From Camellia lanceoleosa (taxonomy: Eukaryota; Streptophyta; Magnoliopsida; Ericales; Theaceae), in the NCBI GenBank assembly GCA_025200525.1, contig CM045761.1, forward strand, positions 99,486,182-99,550,181: DNA of 64,000 nucleotides, in the 5' to 3' direction. This document shows, in pieces, positions 27,401 to 36,600 of the stretch. The translations under genes and the position numbers were made by a program. The first letter of the stretch is position 1, and each line of letters opens with the position of its first letter. The notes beneath the pieces are model-generated. The model was not told the origin of the DNA and ran no database searches. It was given only the letters and a program-made list of their open reading frames with translations.

Positions 27401-30400
27401 CTTCTAGTACACTGAACAAGCTTAATGCCATACGTTTCATATGGGATAACTAGCTATGCACTTCAACCTTCTCTTGAAAGAAGCTCACCCAAGTCTAGTA
27501 AAAAGAAAGGAGGTCAGAACAGAAGAGTTCAAATGTTGGTTTCTGACAGCCTGAGCTTTGTTCAGGAGGTTTAAGATCTTGATGTATACTTGAGAGGTGA
27601 TAAGAATTTAGAGGGTCTTAAAGAAGATTTGTTAGGTCAATAGAAGGTAGTTCAAAAGGTCTTGATGAAGGCCTATCAAGTCTGCAAGAATTAACTTAGA
27701 ACGTCTGGTAAGGATTTAGAAGGTCCTAATGAAAGCTTGTCAAGTCTCCACGAGGTAATCCAAAAGGTCTGTCAAGTCTCCAAAAGATAATCCAGAGGGC
27801 CTGACACGTTTGTAAGAGTGAATCTAGAAGGTCAGATAAGAATAAAGGAGTAATTGTTGAATTTCACTTCAAGAGCTCTTAACAAAAGAATATTAGAAGG
27901 ATTCCAAAAGTGGCAAACAATCAAACGTCTCATCTTAATTGAAAATAACAAAGGAATGTTTGAAGGGTGCAATGTTTGTATAAAAAATGAATGCCCAACT
28001 GGATGATGTCACGTGGCAATGATCATGCAAATAAATGGATGTGCATAGCTTTATTGAATTTTTTTATATTTGAAAAGTTTGGTAAAGCTACCTCTAAGGT
28101 GCTTTTTCAAAAGGTATAGCCAAATTAGAGTGGCGGGGGTGATCCATGAAAGTGGAGGTGCTTAGTAATTTTATTAAGTCTATGTCTATCATCAAATAAT
28201 GGGGTGGTAGTTTTCTAATATACAAGAATTAGTTTAAAAGATATTATTCTATCAAGCAGAAGGTTTTCCTATATTTTAGGAGATTGTTGTCAATCACTTT
28301 CCCCATTTGAACCACTATATAACTATAATCTTGGGATTTGGCCTGGTGGTTTTGACACGTGTCAATCATGCATCACACTTGGAGTCCCACTACCTATGAT
28401 CCAATGGCCAGAAAAATGTGACATCAACTAAATCTCTTGCAAATTAGAAAATTCAGCATATACAGGAGATTATTCAACACATGTTTGAGATATTTAGGCA
28501 TCAAGACTTGGTCATGGGACACGTGGCAATCATTTGAAGCAGAAGGTTTTTACCATATCTATATCATCCAATAACTAGAATTTGAAGTCCTTAATAGCTC
28601 CTAAAATGAAGGCTTCTCTTAAGCACGGACACTTGTCATTCATCCAATAGTCCCATCATCTACCCAATGGTTGAAACTGAAATGAGGTTATAACAATGGA
28701 AGGAGGAGGTTGGTGGGACAAGTGTCAGCTCATGAGGCAATCCAACACCCTACCATGTAGAGATCATGGAGATTCTTCTGGAAGCTGTTGCAGATTTTTA
28801 GGAGGTCAACCATGATTTTCAGGAGGACTTAGCAAGCTATACATACCCCATTTGAAGATGGAGGAAACCCCAATCAATCAAACATTCAACACAACTTAGT
28901 ATATATCTTAGTGCTATTTATCCTTAGTTTAGCCTTAGTTCAACTTAGGAGTAGACTTGAAAGACATCTTGGCCATAGATTTAGCCTTAGTTTCTTAGTT
29001 TTCATGACACCCATATCAAATTAATTGTTTTTGGATTTCATAGGCATTGTTTTGAGTCGTAGATTGTGTTTACATCCTTTTTGTAAATCAATTTCATGTT
29101 TTCGAACTTGTTTTTATACTTTTATGTGTTCAATCCAATAAATTTATGAATGTATATTTTTTGATGTTCATTTCCATCTATTTATCACTCTTTTTGACAT
29201 TAAAAACTCCATAGGGATTTTAAATCCTCTTAATTGATTCAAAACAAAAACCAAGAGATATTTTAATCCTTTGAGCCTCACACAACCTCTTGTTCTTAGA
29301 AGTTAGATTTTTTGCATGTATATTTTCATCAACTTAGGCACTGTTACCTTGACACACCTACAAATCACCCAAAACTTCCTGGTTTTAGGCAAAACTTGTG
29401 TTTTAGTCAAAATATATAATTTTTGTATATTTTATATGAACAAATTGGATTTTGAGTTGTATTCAATTTGAAATAGTTTATTCCTTTTGAATGTACCATT
29501 TTATCTTAGATTTTTGTTCAATTTCTTAACAATTGTTATCAATTTGGTTAAATTTTTACAATGTGAAAAATTCATAGGCAAAATTGTTATAATTAAAATT
29601 ACATGAACTAAATTAACATAAAACGCAAATTGTAGAGACAATGAGTATAATTTGCTTAAAGAAAAAAGGGAAAAAAAGAAGAAGTTTGAATTAAATATAA
29701 GTTGCAATTATTTTTATTTATTTATTTATTTTTCTTTCTTCAAATTGTCTTTGCTTTTTACATCCACAAAAATTTCTTTCCCAAATCTAAAATTCAAATA
29801 CTTATGAAATAGATGAAAATTCAAGCAAATATTTTCTATTTTGAATGGAGGGAAAAAAAAATTATGTTGGTGTTCGTGCAAAAACTAAATAAATATACTT
29901 TTAGACTAAAACATAAGTTTTGGCTAAAATCAGGTGATTTTGCGTGATTTGCGAGTTTGCCAAGCCAACAATACCTAAGTTGATGAAAATGTACTTGGAA
30001 AAACCCGACTTCTGAAAACAAGAGGTTGTATGAGGCTCAAAGAAATAAAAGACGTCCCGATTCTTGTTTTGCCTTAATTAATAGGACTTAAAAATCTCCA
30101 TGCAATTTTTAATGTAAAAGAGAGAGAGAGAGAGATAAGTAAAAAGAAATAAACAACAAAACATATACTTTTATAAATTCAACAGATTGAAAATTACAAA
30201 GCATAAGAACAAGTTTGAAAAATGAAATTGAGTTACAAAATAGAATTGAAACACAATTTAAGTTTCAAATCAAATGCTTATGAAGGCAAAAAAACCACTA
30301 ATTTTGAAAAACTAGGAAACTAAAGCTAAATCTATGCAAAAACATCTTTCAAGTCTACTCTTAAATTGAACTAGGGCTAAGACCAAGGATAAATAGCATT

Positions 30401-32326
30401 GGTGCTATATACTAAATTGTGTTTAATGTTAGATTGATTGGGTTTGCTCCATCTTCATTGGGAAGTGGATATAAAACCTTCTGGATTGCTACACCTGTCC
30501 CCTTAATGCATTATCTCCAAATATATATGTTTACAATAATATATATTTGCCCATATAAACCCTTTTTCTTAGGGATTTGACCAATTCAAATCATGATTGT
30601 TTCCATCCATCCATCCATTCTAACCAATCTGCCACCAAAATAAGTAGGCTAAAGCAACCTACTTTAAGTCACCAACTGGACCTATGGTGACCCGTTTCCC
30701 TCCCCCCTTTCGTTGGCCCTTGCCGCCTGAATGGGGGTACGCTCGTCTCTTGTTACATTGCCCTTTTTTTATCTTTTTGATATCCTTCTCAAACAAAGTA
30801 GTCAAGTTTGTATTATTTATAATTGTTTGCAATGAAACATTTCATAATTGGATTTCGAATTAATAACTTCTATTTTATTTTATTTTCTTTCTTCTTCTTC
30901 GTTTTGGATAAAAAATAGAAGAGCTGAGTAAATAAAAAAAAAAATCCAAAGGCTACTTTTAGCTTGGCTTGATTTGACTATCGCCTAAGTGCAAGGAATA
31001 AAAGAAAGAAGTCAAGCAAGTGGTTTTCTCAATGAACTCCTTCCTTTTCTATTTAATTTTGAGCCTGTAGGCTAACTCCAAGGTTACCACCTCCTCTTAC
31101 TCGTGACTCGTATATTTACTTTCTATAGCAAGCACACTCTACGAGACCTATAGCTAAAGATCATATAGCGCCACAGTATATATACGAACCTATACGGAAC
31201 ACTTCTCTCTTTCTCAGCGCTTTCTTTACAGTTGGTTTTGTAACCAAAAGTTTGCCATGGTGTACATATCAAAGCAATCATCAGTGCAAAACGTTCAAGA
31301 TTATTTAGATCAATGCACCAACATGTCATGTAAATTTTGGGCCTTGTTTGAAACCTAATTTTTTAACACCTATAATTCTCAGAAAACAAAGTATTCCATT
31401 CAAAACAAATAGTATGGTGGAACAATAATAGTGAGCAGCCATACATACAAAAATCACGGTTCAAATAGTAAGGATATTTAAATACAATTCAAATTCAAAT
31501 TCAAATTTAAATTAATTAAAAGACTTGTCAAAAAAGGTCAATAGTTTAAAAATTTTGCATTTCTATTATTTCAATTTCAATCTTGGTAAAGTTCTTTTGA
31601 ATAAAAATATATATAAATTATTATTTTTTTTTCATTGTGCAACAGCGGACACCGGTGCAACAACATTCAGAATAGTAGTGCATTATTATTGATTATAAAT
31701 ATAAGGTTCACCAATACATACTTTGTATTTGAATGGGCAACTTAGGTATTTTGAAAAGCAGTTTTGCTTTATCAACAAATCCTATCAATTTTGGTGAGAA
31801 AAAAGAGATTTCTTATTCTCATAAATTTTCTCTATTTTTCATCATTTATTTTTTAATTAGCATGAAAAAAATTCTGAGAAATAGAGAAAGATTGTGAGAA
31901 TAAATTTTGCACTTAATTTTTATTTTTATTTGGATCTAAATTTTGTGCTTTGTTAATCATCGAAACAGTTATATATTTACCCGTTTTGCAGACAGACACA
32001 TCTGCATTGGCACCACAAGCCTTGGGAAGTTTCAAGGCAACATCTTGGGTGATATTGAATTTCTTCAAAAGATCAGCATTGTCGAAGATTCCACAGAGGC
32101 AAGCGGAATCCCCTGATATCATCTCCTTCAATGGCTCGCAGCACGTATCCGGCGGAGACAACGGTTTCTGCAAATAAGGTTGGCATGGCAAGAGTTTTTG
32201 TATGCATGGTAATGAAGCACCACCACCGTCACCGCCACTCGCTTGATCTAAAAATGATTCAGAAAATCCCACAGAAACCCATGAAGACATAAACAGATAC
32301 AATGACACAAACATCTTGAATTCCAT
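17675..32326 (-). CDS. GPI-anchored lipid-transfer protein, 3 exons
   Basis: Joining 32326-31981, 19229-19173 and 17793-17675 on the minus strand gives 522 bases, 173 residues plus stop. Residues 1-22 form a signal peptide. The eight-cysteine motif is complete: C41, C48, CC62-63, C76-x-C78, C104, C113. This fold binds lipids in a disulfide-braced hydrophobic cavity. A Ser/Pro/Thr-rich linker follows (SSAPSVSPATHTPATPS), then a hydrophobic C-terminal tail typical of a GPI-anchor signal (SSFILIIVNLFLAAI). Such proteins sit on the outer plasma membrane and are linked to export of cuticle lipids. Both introns are phase 1 with GT-AG ends (31980-19230 and 19172-17794). The first is 12.75 kb and full of mobile elements, which is very unusual. 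Domain order and phase agreement make the join convincing; transcript proof is lacking. Confidence 0.82.
18200..19000 (-). mobile_element. LINE-like 3' end in intron 2
   Basis: On the minus strand the sequence ends ...ATTTTTGATTTTGCCGATCCC followed by an A-rich tract (18246-18190 as T on plus). It is preceded by 'tactacatatttcatcaata', wording typical of the 3' ends of plant L1-type LINEs. The body shows no intact reverse transcriptase, so it is a 5'-truncated copy at best. It lies inside intron 2 of the lipid-transfer gene in the same orientation as that gene. Boundaries are approximate. Confidence 0.45.
19173..19229 (-). CDS. Lipid-transfer gene exon 2 (linker)
   Basis: A 57-base exon between an acceptor (gtaatcacag) and a donor (GTGAGTTT). 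It encodes 19 residues rich in Ser, Pro, Thr and Ala, the usual composition of the linker between the cysteine domain and the GPI signal. It enters and leaves in phase 1. Confidence 0.75.
19230..19990 (-). other. Intron 1, gene-proximal part
   Basis: AT-rich intron sequence with no recognisable repeat or gene. A weak lysine/isoleucine-rich ORF at 19780-19998 on plus is compositional. Confidence 0.4.
19995..20225. repeat. Tandem CGTCGCTAAA-type repeats
   Basis: The word (g)tcgctaaaa and its complement ttagcgac alternate at least seven times, for example tcgctaaaaattaacaatta followed by gcgac, in units of roughly 55-60 bases. Short alternating motifs like this are common near the ends of plant DNA transposons. 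No terminal repeats or duplication were identified. Confidence 0.6.
20364..20703. mobile_element. CACTA-like non-autonomous element
   Basis: The left end is CATTACAACAAATAGCAC. The right end in reverse complement is CACTACCAAAAAAATTTG. Both resemble the CACTACAA-type termini of En/Spm (CACTA) transposons. The interior has motifs on 'tttagtcgcc/ggcaactaag'. Flanks are TAA on the left and CAA on the right, so the 3-base duplication is imperfect. No coding capacity. Confidence 0.4.
20704..22904. other. Intron 1 spacer with microsatellites
   Basis: No supported gene. It contains a (CT)n run (22121-22152) and a 16-base G run (22570-22585). A 'ccaccaccatc' rich stretch around 22200-22330 is echoed in complement by 'ggtggttgatggtggt' near 23421, hinting at a loose inverted duplication. 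ORFs here follow the low-complexity sequence. Confidence 0.4.
22905..23280. repeat. Two-copy tandem duplication, about 230 bp
   Basis: The block 'gataaatttatca...tatatgtaagtg...gaataagt...agtgtgagtgtgatagtgaa' around 22900-23080 recurs around 23128-23280 with small changes. The first copy carries a (TGCA)n run (22941-22963) and an 18-20 base T run (22967-22985) that the second lacks. Confidence 0.65.
23281..24573. other. Intron 1 AT-rich spacer, (TAA)n
   Basis: No gene. It includes long T and A tracts and a 49-base (TAA)n microsatellite (24379-24427, about 16 units). Confidence 0.5.
24574..26094 (+). repeat. 5' LTR of the intronic element
   Basis: It carries a TATA box (CTATAAATAC at 25492-25501) in the expected orientation. 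LTR divergence from the 3' copy is easily visible (substitutions and small indels throughout), so the insertion is not recent. Confidence 0.82.
26100..26117 (+). promoter_or_regulatory. Candidate primer binding site
   Basis: TGGCACGCCCAGTGGGAC begins 5 bases after the LTR. It starts with TGG, as a site complementary to a tRNA 3' CCA must. I did not identify the tRNA with certainty. A similar sequence, TGGCATGCTTGGTAGGAC, occurs at 36514 in the relic element of the next region. Confidence 0.55.
26118..27972 (+). pseudogene. Broken gag and filler in the intronic element
   Basis: On plus, 26120-26600 reads as a gag N-terminal region with stops (a REEYQEEVEE start, then LSQELQSVTDKL). It resembles in layout the gag relic at 36607 (FERFQDMTEKLRHGL). 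Beyond 26650 there is a (GTT)n plus T-run at 26690-26729, and then a stretch where 'cctttt(a/c)aaatgtctgaaaaggcc' type phrases recur (27220-27380) and 'aaggtctgtcaagtctcc' type phrases recur (27560-27850). No intact protein. Confidence 0.55.
27973..29442 (+). repeat. 3' LTR of the intronic element
   Basis: It starts TGTTTGTATA and ends near ATGAACA. It is preceded by a purine-rich stretch (gaagggtgcaa) that could be the polypurine tract. It is collinear with 24574-26094. Confidence 0.8.
29443..29870. other. Intron 1 AT-rich spacer
   Basis: Nothing recognisable beyond AT-rich simple sequence, such as the attt run near 29708-29730. Confidence 0.5.
29871..30502 (-). mobile_element. Inverted truncated LTR of the same family
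   Basis: The reverse complement matches the 3' part of the LTRs at 24574 and 27973. It starts at the LTR end (TGTTCGTGC on plus, complement of GCACGAACA) and continues through the 'gaggctcaaag', 'ttaggcacttg'-type and 'ctaaactaagg'-type blocks to about 30502. A small gap occurs near 30490. It has no partner LTR or internal region, and forms a large imperfect inverted repeat with 29442 upstream. A short internal (GA)n run lies at 30120-30136. Confidence 0.75.
30503..31980. other. Intron 1, exon 1-proximal part
   Basis: No gene or clear repeat. Sequence is AT-rich with one more GC-rich patch (about 30660-30760). The donor site of intron 1 is at its right edge. Confidence 0.4.
31981..32326 (-). 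CDS. Lipid-transfer gene exon 1
   Basis: This encodes the signal peptide and all eight cysteines (115 codons plus one base). Reading on past 31981 gives only a short charged tail (ending NLDPNKNKN) that would leave a secreted, unanchored 137-residue protein. The donor GTAAATAT at 31980 is a good splice site right after C113, where LTPG genes are commonly split. The start at 32326 is the first ATG after a TATA box and directly precedes the signal peptide. Confidence 0.85.
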
Positions 32327-32490
32327 TTTTATTTCTTTCTTTCAATGAGAGAGGAATGAAAGATTAGTTTGTGAGGGAGAGAAACAACAAACCAATACAA
32401 AACAAGGGTTTTTCTTTTTGTGTTATTATTGTTCTTGTTCTTGTTGATGTTGTAATGAAGAGAGAGGAAGTTATATCGTATACGATTTTC

Positions 32491-32500
32491 TTTATATAGA
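32491..32500 (-). promoter_or_regulatory. TATA box of the lipid-transfer gene
   Basis: The minus strand reads TCTATATAAA about 165 bases before the ATG. Transcription would start near 32465, giving a 5' UTR of about 140 bases. Confidence 0.65.
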
Positions 32501-32666
32501 GATAGATACAGCTGTGTATCATGATGCGATTCTTCATGCAACTACCTTATAAGGAAAAGCCGGTTTCCCCGGTGGTTTTATATCTTTTCTGTTTTAATAA
32601 CAATAACAACTACAATAAGACTAGTAGTTTTCCCAATTTGCCCCAAAATTTACTACTCTTCCGTGA

Positions 32667-32808
32667 CCCTAAACCCTAAACCCTAAACCCTCCAGAATAT
32701 GTGTTGGGATTCTCCCGTGACCCTAAACCCTAAACCCCCCCCCCCCAGAATATGTGTTGGGATTCCCCCCCCCTCCCCCCCCCCCCAAGAATATGTGTTG
32801 GGATTGTA
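32667..32808. repeat. Interstitial telomeric repeat with C-runs
   Basis: CCCTAAA occurs three times plus CCC at 32667-32690 and twice at 32721-32734, followed by C-runs. The phrase 'agaatatgtgttgggattc' recurs three times, at about 32693, 32747 and 32789. So the block is a three-fold local duplication built on telomeric units. It lies 340-480 bases upstream of the lipid-transfer start codon. On that gene's strand it reads as telo-box sequence (TTTAGGG), known in plant promoters. Confidence 0.8.
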
Positions 32809-34288
32809 GTATCATGATACACCAAACTAAAAAATAAAATAAAATAAATACGTGCTTCAAATATATATATAATTTTGTTTAGATGAATTTTTAGAATTTG
32901 TGTCCTAATTTTCTTCTCCAAAAATTGGAAACTAGTTTGAGTAAAATAAATATTAAAAAACATATTTTTAAAATTATTATTTACCAAAAAAGGGTAAATC
33001 ATATTAAAAGAATGAGTTTTTTTTAAATTTTTTTTACCAAACTAATTTCTGATTTTATATATTTATATATATATTTGTGAAAACTCAAACAAACAAATTA
33101 AATAAGAAATCTTCATACAGGTTCATTGATTTCTTAATCAAAAGAAAAGAAAAAAAATGTTGATACTTAAAGATGAATTTATTCTTTTTGTAAATTATTT
33201 ATGTGAGGCTTAACTTAGACCTCGTTTGGCATGCAACAGTTTTAGCCTCAAAGTCAAAAAGTTATTGAAAAAAATCAAAAAGTTATTGAAAAAAATCAAA
33301 AAACCTATAAACCTATATAAAAAAGTCAAAGATTTCATTTTCTCTTTACTTTTTGCACATCTTTTCGTAAAAAATCAAAAAGTTATTCTAAACATACTAG
33401 TTTTTTCCATTTTATATTTTAGTCAAAAAATTAAAAAATTACTAAAATAACTTATTCCCTTAATTAATTGGTAATCACTAATTAATATGAGTTTTTTTTT
33501 TGGGTACCCTTTTGGCAAAAATTCCAATTATTTGTGCCATGTGGCAGTAGAAGATAAAAAGTTAAAGATTTTATGGGATCCACCCCTAAGGTCAAGGAAG
33601 TGATGGCGGAGTTGATTTATTTTAATTAATTAAATTAGTCAAGCTATTGGGTTAATTAATTAAGAAAAAATTGGTGAAAAATACACTCTACCTATTGTCT
33701 AAGGCAATAGGTCCAGTGGATATTTTGTTTTTTTTTTTTGATTGATAAGATGTCTACTTTTTGTGAAATAGTTTGGTGAGAAGTCGTAAAGGACTTTTTG
33801 TTTCCAATTTTAACTATTGATTTTTTTATCTGTTTGTCTTTTTGTTGACTATCTGTTTAAATTTATATCTATCTGTTCAATTTTTTCTATCAGTTCAAAT
33901 TATTTTTTATCTGTTCAATTTTTCCCCTTATTTGTTCAAATTACTTCTATCTGTTGAAATTCTTATCTATTCAATTTTTTCCCCTCTTATTTCAACATAT
34001 CTGTTATAAAACTATCTATTGAAATATCTCAAAGCCACAAGAGGTCCCTTATCTGTTTAAATCTAACTTTCGAAATCTGTTATCTATTGTAATTTGTTTC
34101 ATCATCATTATCATCAACAACAACAACAACAACAACAATAATAATCAACAAGTAAAAAAATAAAATAAAAAATAAAAATATCCAAGTTTTCCCATCTCTC
34201 TCCAGATCATCCTGTAGTTTGGATCTATATTGTTTTCATATATACAAACACATCCCATTCAAAATCTAATACCCAAATCCAAGTTTCA
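32809..34288. other. AT-rich spacer with repeat motifs
   Basis: No supported gene. A duplicated 'aaaagttattgaaaaaaatc' phrase occurs at 33255-33300. From 33825 to 34050 the phrase 'tatctgttcaaatt' recurs loosely about ten times; its complement resembles the 'caatagatag' words at 13790-13880. A (CAA)n run lies at 34115-34140. Confidence 0.45.
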
Positions 34289-34289
34289 A

Positions 34290-34960
34290 TGCCACTAACC
34301 CTTCTTCCTCATCAAGAAATCACTCTTGGCATCAAACCAAGTCCCCCAACATTTTCTCAACAGCGAAACCCTAGACCTAGTCTTCAACAAAAGTGCATTC
34401 TTAATACCATTTACCTCAACCACCTTCCTCCTCACATCTTCATCCACAGGCGCATTGTCCAAACCAATCGCAACCTTACTCCAATCCTTCGACCCCATAT
34501 TCGCATCGAAGTCCTCGTAATCCTCCCACTCATTAATCGAACGCTTATCAAAAGCTTATCGAATAACGCCTTTGACATGATCAAAGTAGTACCCAAAAAC
34601 CCTAGATTGATCAGCTTCTTCATCATCGTACTTTATCACACCAAGAACTCTTCCATGTTTAAAGTCCTAGACTAATTGAAAAACTCATCATGGACTTCGT
34701 CGATCTCGTTGCTTTGATCCTCGAAGACCTTGGTGGAGCAAGAGAGATCATGATTGGCGTGGTGGTTGATCCAGTGCTTGATGGCATCATCGGCGACCAA
34801 CCAATCGACTTCCATAATAGTGACCAAGAGGGAGGTGAATCGGTGCCCAAAATCTCATCGCCGCGCCTATCTCCAACCTCTTCACCACCGATTTGAATGA
34901 CAACATAGATTTGATGACCTCACTACCACACCAACCAACTCACAAACCATCTCTCTCTTT
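34290..34960 (-). pseudogene. Unrecognised broken coding region
   Basis: On minus, coding-like stretches follow one another in different frames. One near 34826-34690 contains DWLVADDAIKHWINHHAN and ends in a stop. One near 34650-34560 contains VFGYYFDHVKGVIR and ends in a stop. One near 34560-34295 contains MGSKDWSKVAIGLDNAPVDE. The GC content and charged, non-repetitive composition differ from the flanking AT-rich DNA. It looks like a single gene or gene fragment cut by at least two frameshifts. I do not recognise the family. Confidence 0.35.
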
Positions 34961-35429
34961 CTTCACTCACATACACACACACATATATATATATATATAT
35001 ACACTGTAATTCCATATTTGAGCTGAAAATGGAGAAAGTCATTTTCTCTCTCATTCCTTACTCTTTTTGTCTCTCTAGAATGGGTTGTAGAAGGATGGTG
35101 AGCCGATGCCAGGGTATGGTAGTGTAGCGGAGGAAGAGACTGATCATCATGGATCACCGATGAAGGGAGAGAGAGAAGGATGAGGAGAGAAATAATGGGT
35201 TTTGGGGAATGATTTCAACAGATCATGTATAGAAGAAAGAAAGAGAGAAAGATTAGCAGGTTAGAAAAGAGAGAGAGAGAGAATGAGTTTATAATGGGTA
35301 ATTTGGTCATTTTGTATAAGGTTGTCCTTATGGCCTTAATGTTTTTGTACCTGGACCTTTTGACAAAGGAAATTTGATTTTGGACCTTTGGACTGAAAGC
35401 CTATTAATTTATTAATTTAGATTTAGTTT
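34961..35429. other. Spacer with microsatellites
   Basis: It contains (CA)n followed by (TA)n at 34972-35001 and a (GA)n patch near 35268-35282. The short ORF across it is compositional. Confidence 0.45.
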
Positions 35430-36508
35430 GATTTGATAAGGTGAGCCTTAACCATTCCTAATAATTATGAGGTTGTTGACACTTATCTTTTAGAGACTTA
35501 TCTCTTATTATTGAGGCTTATCTCTTATCTTGGTGCCTTATCTAGTCAATAAGCGATAAGGCTTATAAGATTTGAAGATTTTCCATATCAACAACAAAGT
35601 TACAAAGGTGAGATCATTTTTCCAAAAATCAAGGCTAATGGATTTTTCTTTGAGACACGTGGCAGCTCGAGAGAACGTGAAGGGTCAACACACTCTACAA
35701 TCAAGGAGTTAGTTTTCCAAATAAGGCAAGATTGGTTTTTTGAATTTCTTGAGGATAGGCATGCATAACAAAGAGAGGAAGATCCATGTAACAACAAAGG
35801 AAATGTTTTACACAAATCAAGAAAATTCAAATATAGAAGGACATGTGGTGGCCTATGGGAGCTTAATGAACCAAGTCAAGATGATGAAGATAGATTCTAG
35901 CCTTTAAAGATCAAAACCATTCCTACTCTTGGGGAAGGAAGATTAGCATTAAAGACATATGTCACAGAGATAGGCGGCCACGTTTTTGGCAGTTAAGCAG
36001 GATTTGAGACTTCCCCAACACTATATAAAGGGCTCAAAGTACAACATTTAAGAGATCCTGACCAAACACTTGACCAAGAGTCTTTCAACACATGCTTTTC
36101 AATACATTTATCCTAGCTTCATAGCTTTATTACCTTAGCTTAGCTTGAGAGCTTACTTATCATAGCTTCATAGCTTAGTTCCTTTAGCTTCGTAGTTTAG
36201 TTATCTTAGATTACCAATTGTACTTCATTTCCAATCAATGCAAGTCACAATTTTAGTCTAATTATCTTTGACAGCTATAAATTTGTTAAAAGTCCTCTTC
36301 ATTAGGGCAAAATCCGAACCGGTGGCGGTTCTTTTTAGCCACACACAGTCATTTCTCTATGTTAGATGTCAGAAATGTTCAACAATTTCTACACCTTGAA
36401 CTAGGTTTACAAGTTCTGGCACGCTCGCATTTAATCAACAAGCTTTTTTGTGTTCATAGTAGAAGGATTTCTTGAGTGGCAACAGAAATTTTTGAGGAGT
36501 GCAAACAA
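35430..36508 (+). repeat. Probable LTR of a plus-strand relic element
   Basis: It has a strong TATA box (CTATATAAAG at 36021-36030) and repeated 'cttagcttcatagctt' phrases at 36110-36200. The right end, ...gtgcaaaca, is followed by a primer-site-like TGGCATGCTTGGTAGGAC (36514-36531), the same layout as in the intronic element at 26088-26117. The left edge is uncertain. No second LTR was found. Confidence 0.5.
36022..36029 (+). promoter_or_regulatory. TATA box in relic LTR
   Basis: TATATAAA lies about 490 bases before the primer-site-like sequence, in the orientation of the downstream gag relic. Confidence 0.5.
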
Positions 36509-36600
36509 ATTTTGGCATGCTTGGTAGGACATTAGGTGCCATCTTTATTAAACATTCATCATAGTTGGTAAAGTGAGAGGAAAAAGGTGTCGTAGGTCAA

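Larger units (their letters stand above)
24574..29442 (+). mobile_element. Non-autonomous LTR retrotransposon in intron 1
   Basis: Two direct repeats of about 1.5 kb (24574-26094 and 27973-29442) flank a 1.88 kb interior. The first LTR starts TGTTTGT and ends ACAAACA, a 7-base inverted terminal repeat. A primer-site-like sequence follows at 26100. The flanks AATTT (24569-24573) and AATTG (29443-29447) fit a 5-base target duplication with one change. The interior has only a broken gag start and no protease, RT or integrase, so the element depends on others. It lies antisense to the lipid-transfer gene. Confidence 0.85.

Noticed and set aside
31913..32326. Lipid-transfer protein as a complete single-exon gene
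   Set aside because: The unspliced tail after C113 is short and charged. A good donor site there and in-phase linker and GPI exons favour the spliced model, though a read-through form is possible.
32667..32808. Chromosome end
   Set aside because: Only five telomeric units, flanked by ordinary sequence on both sides; it is interstitial.
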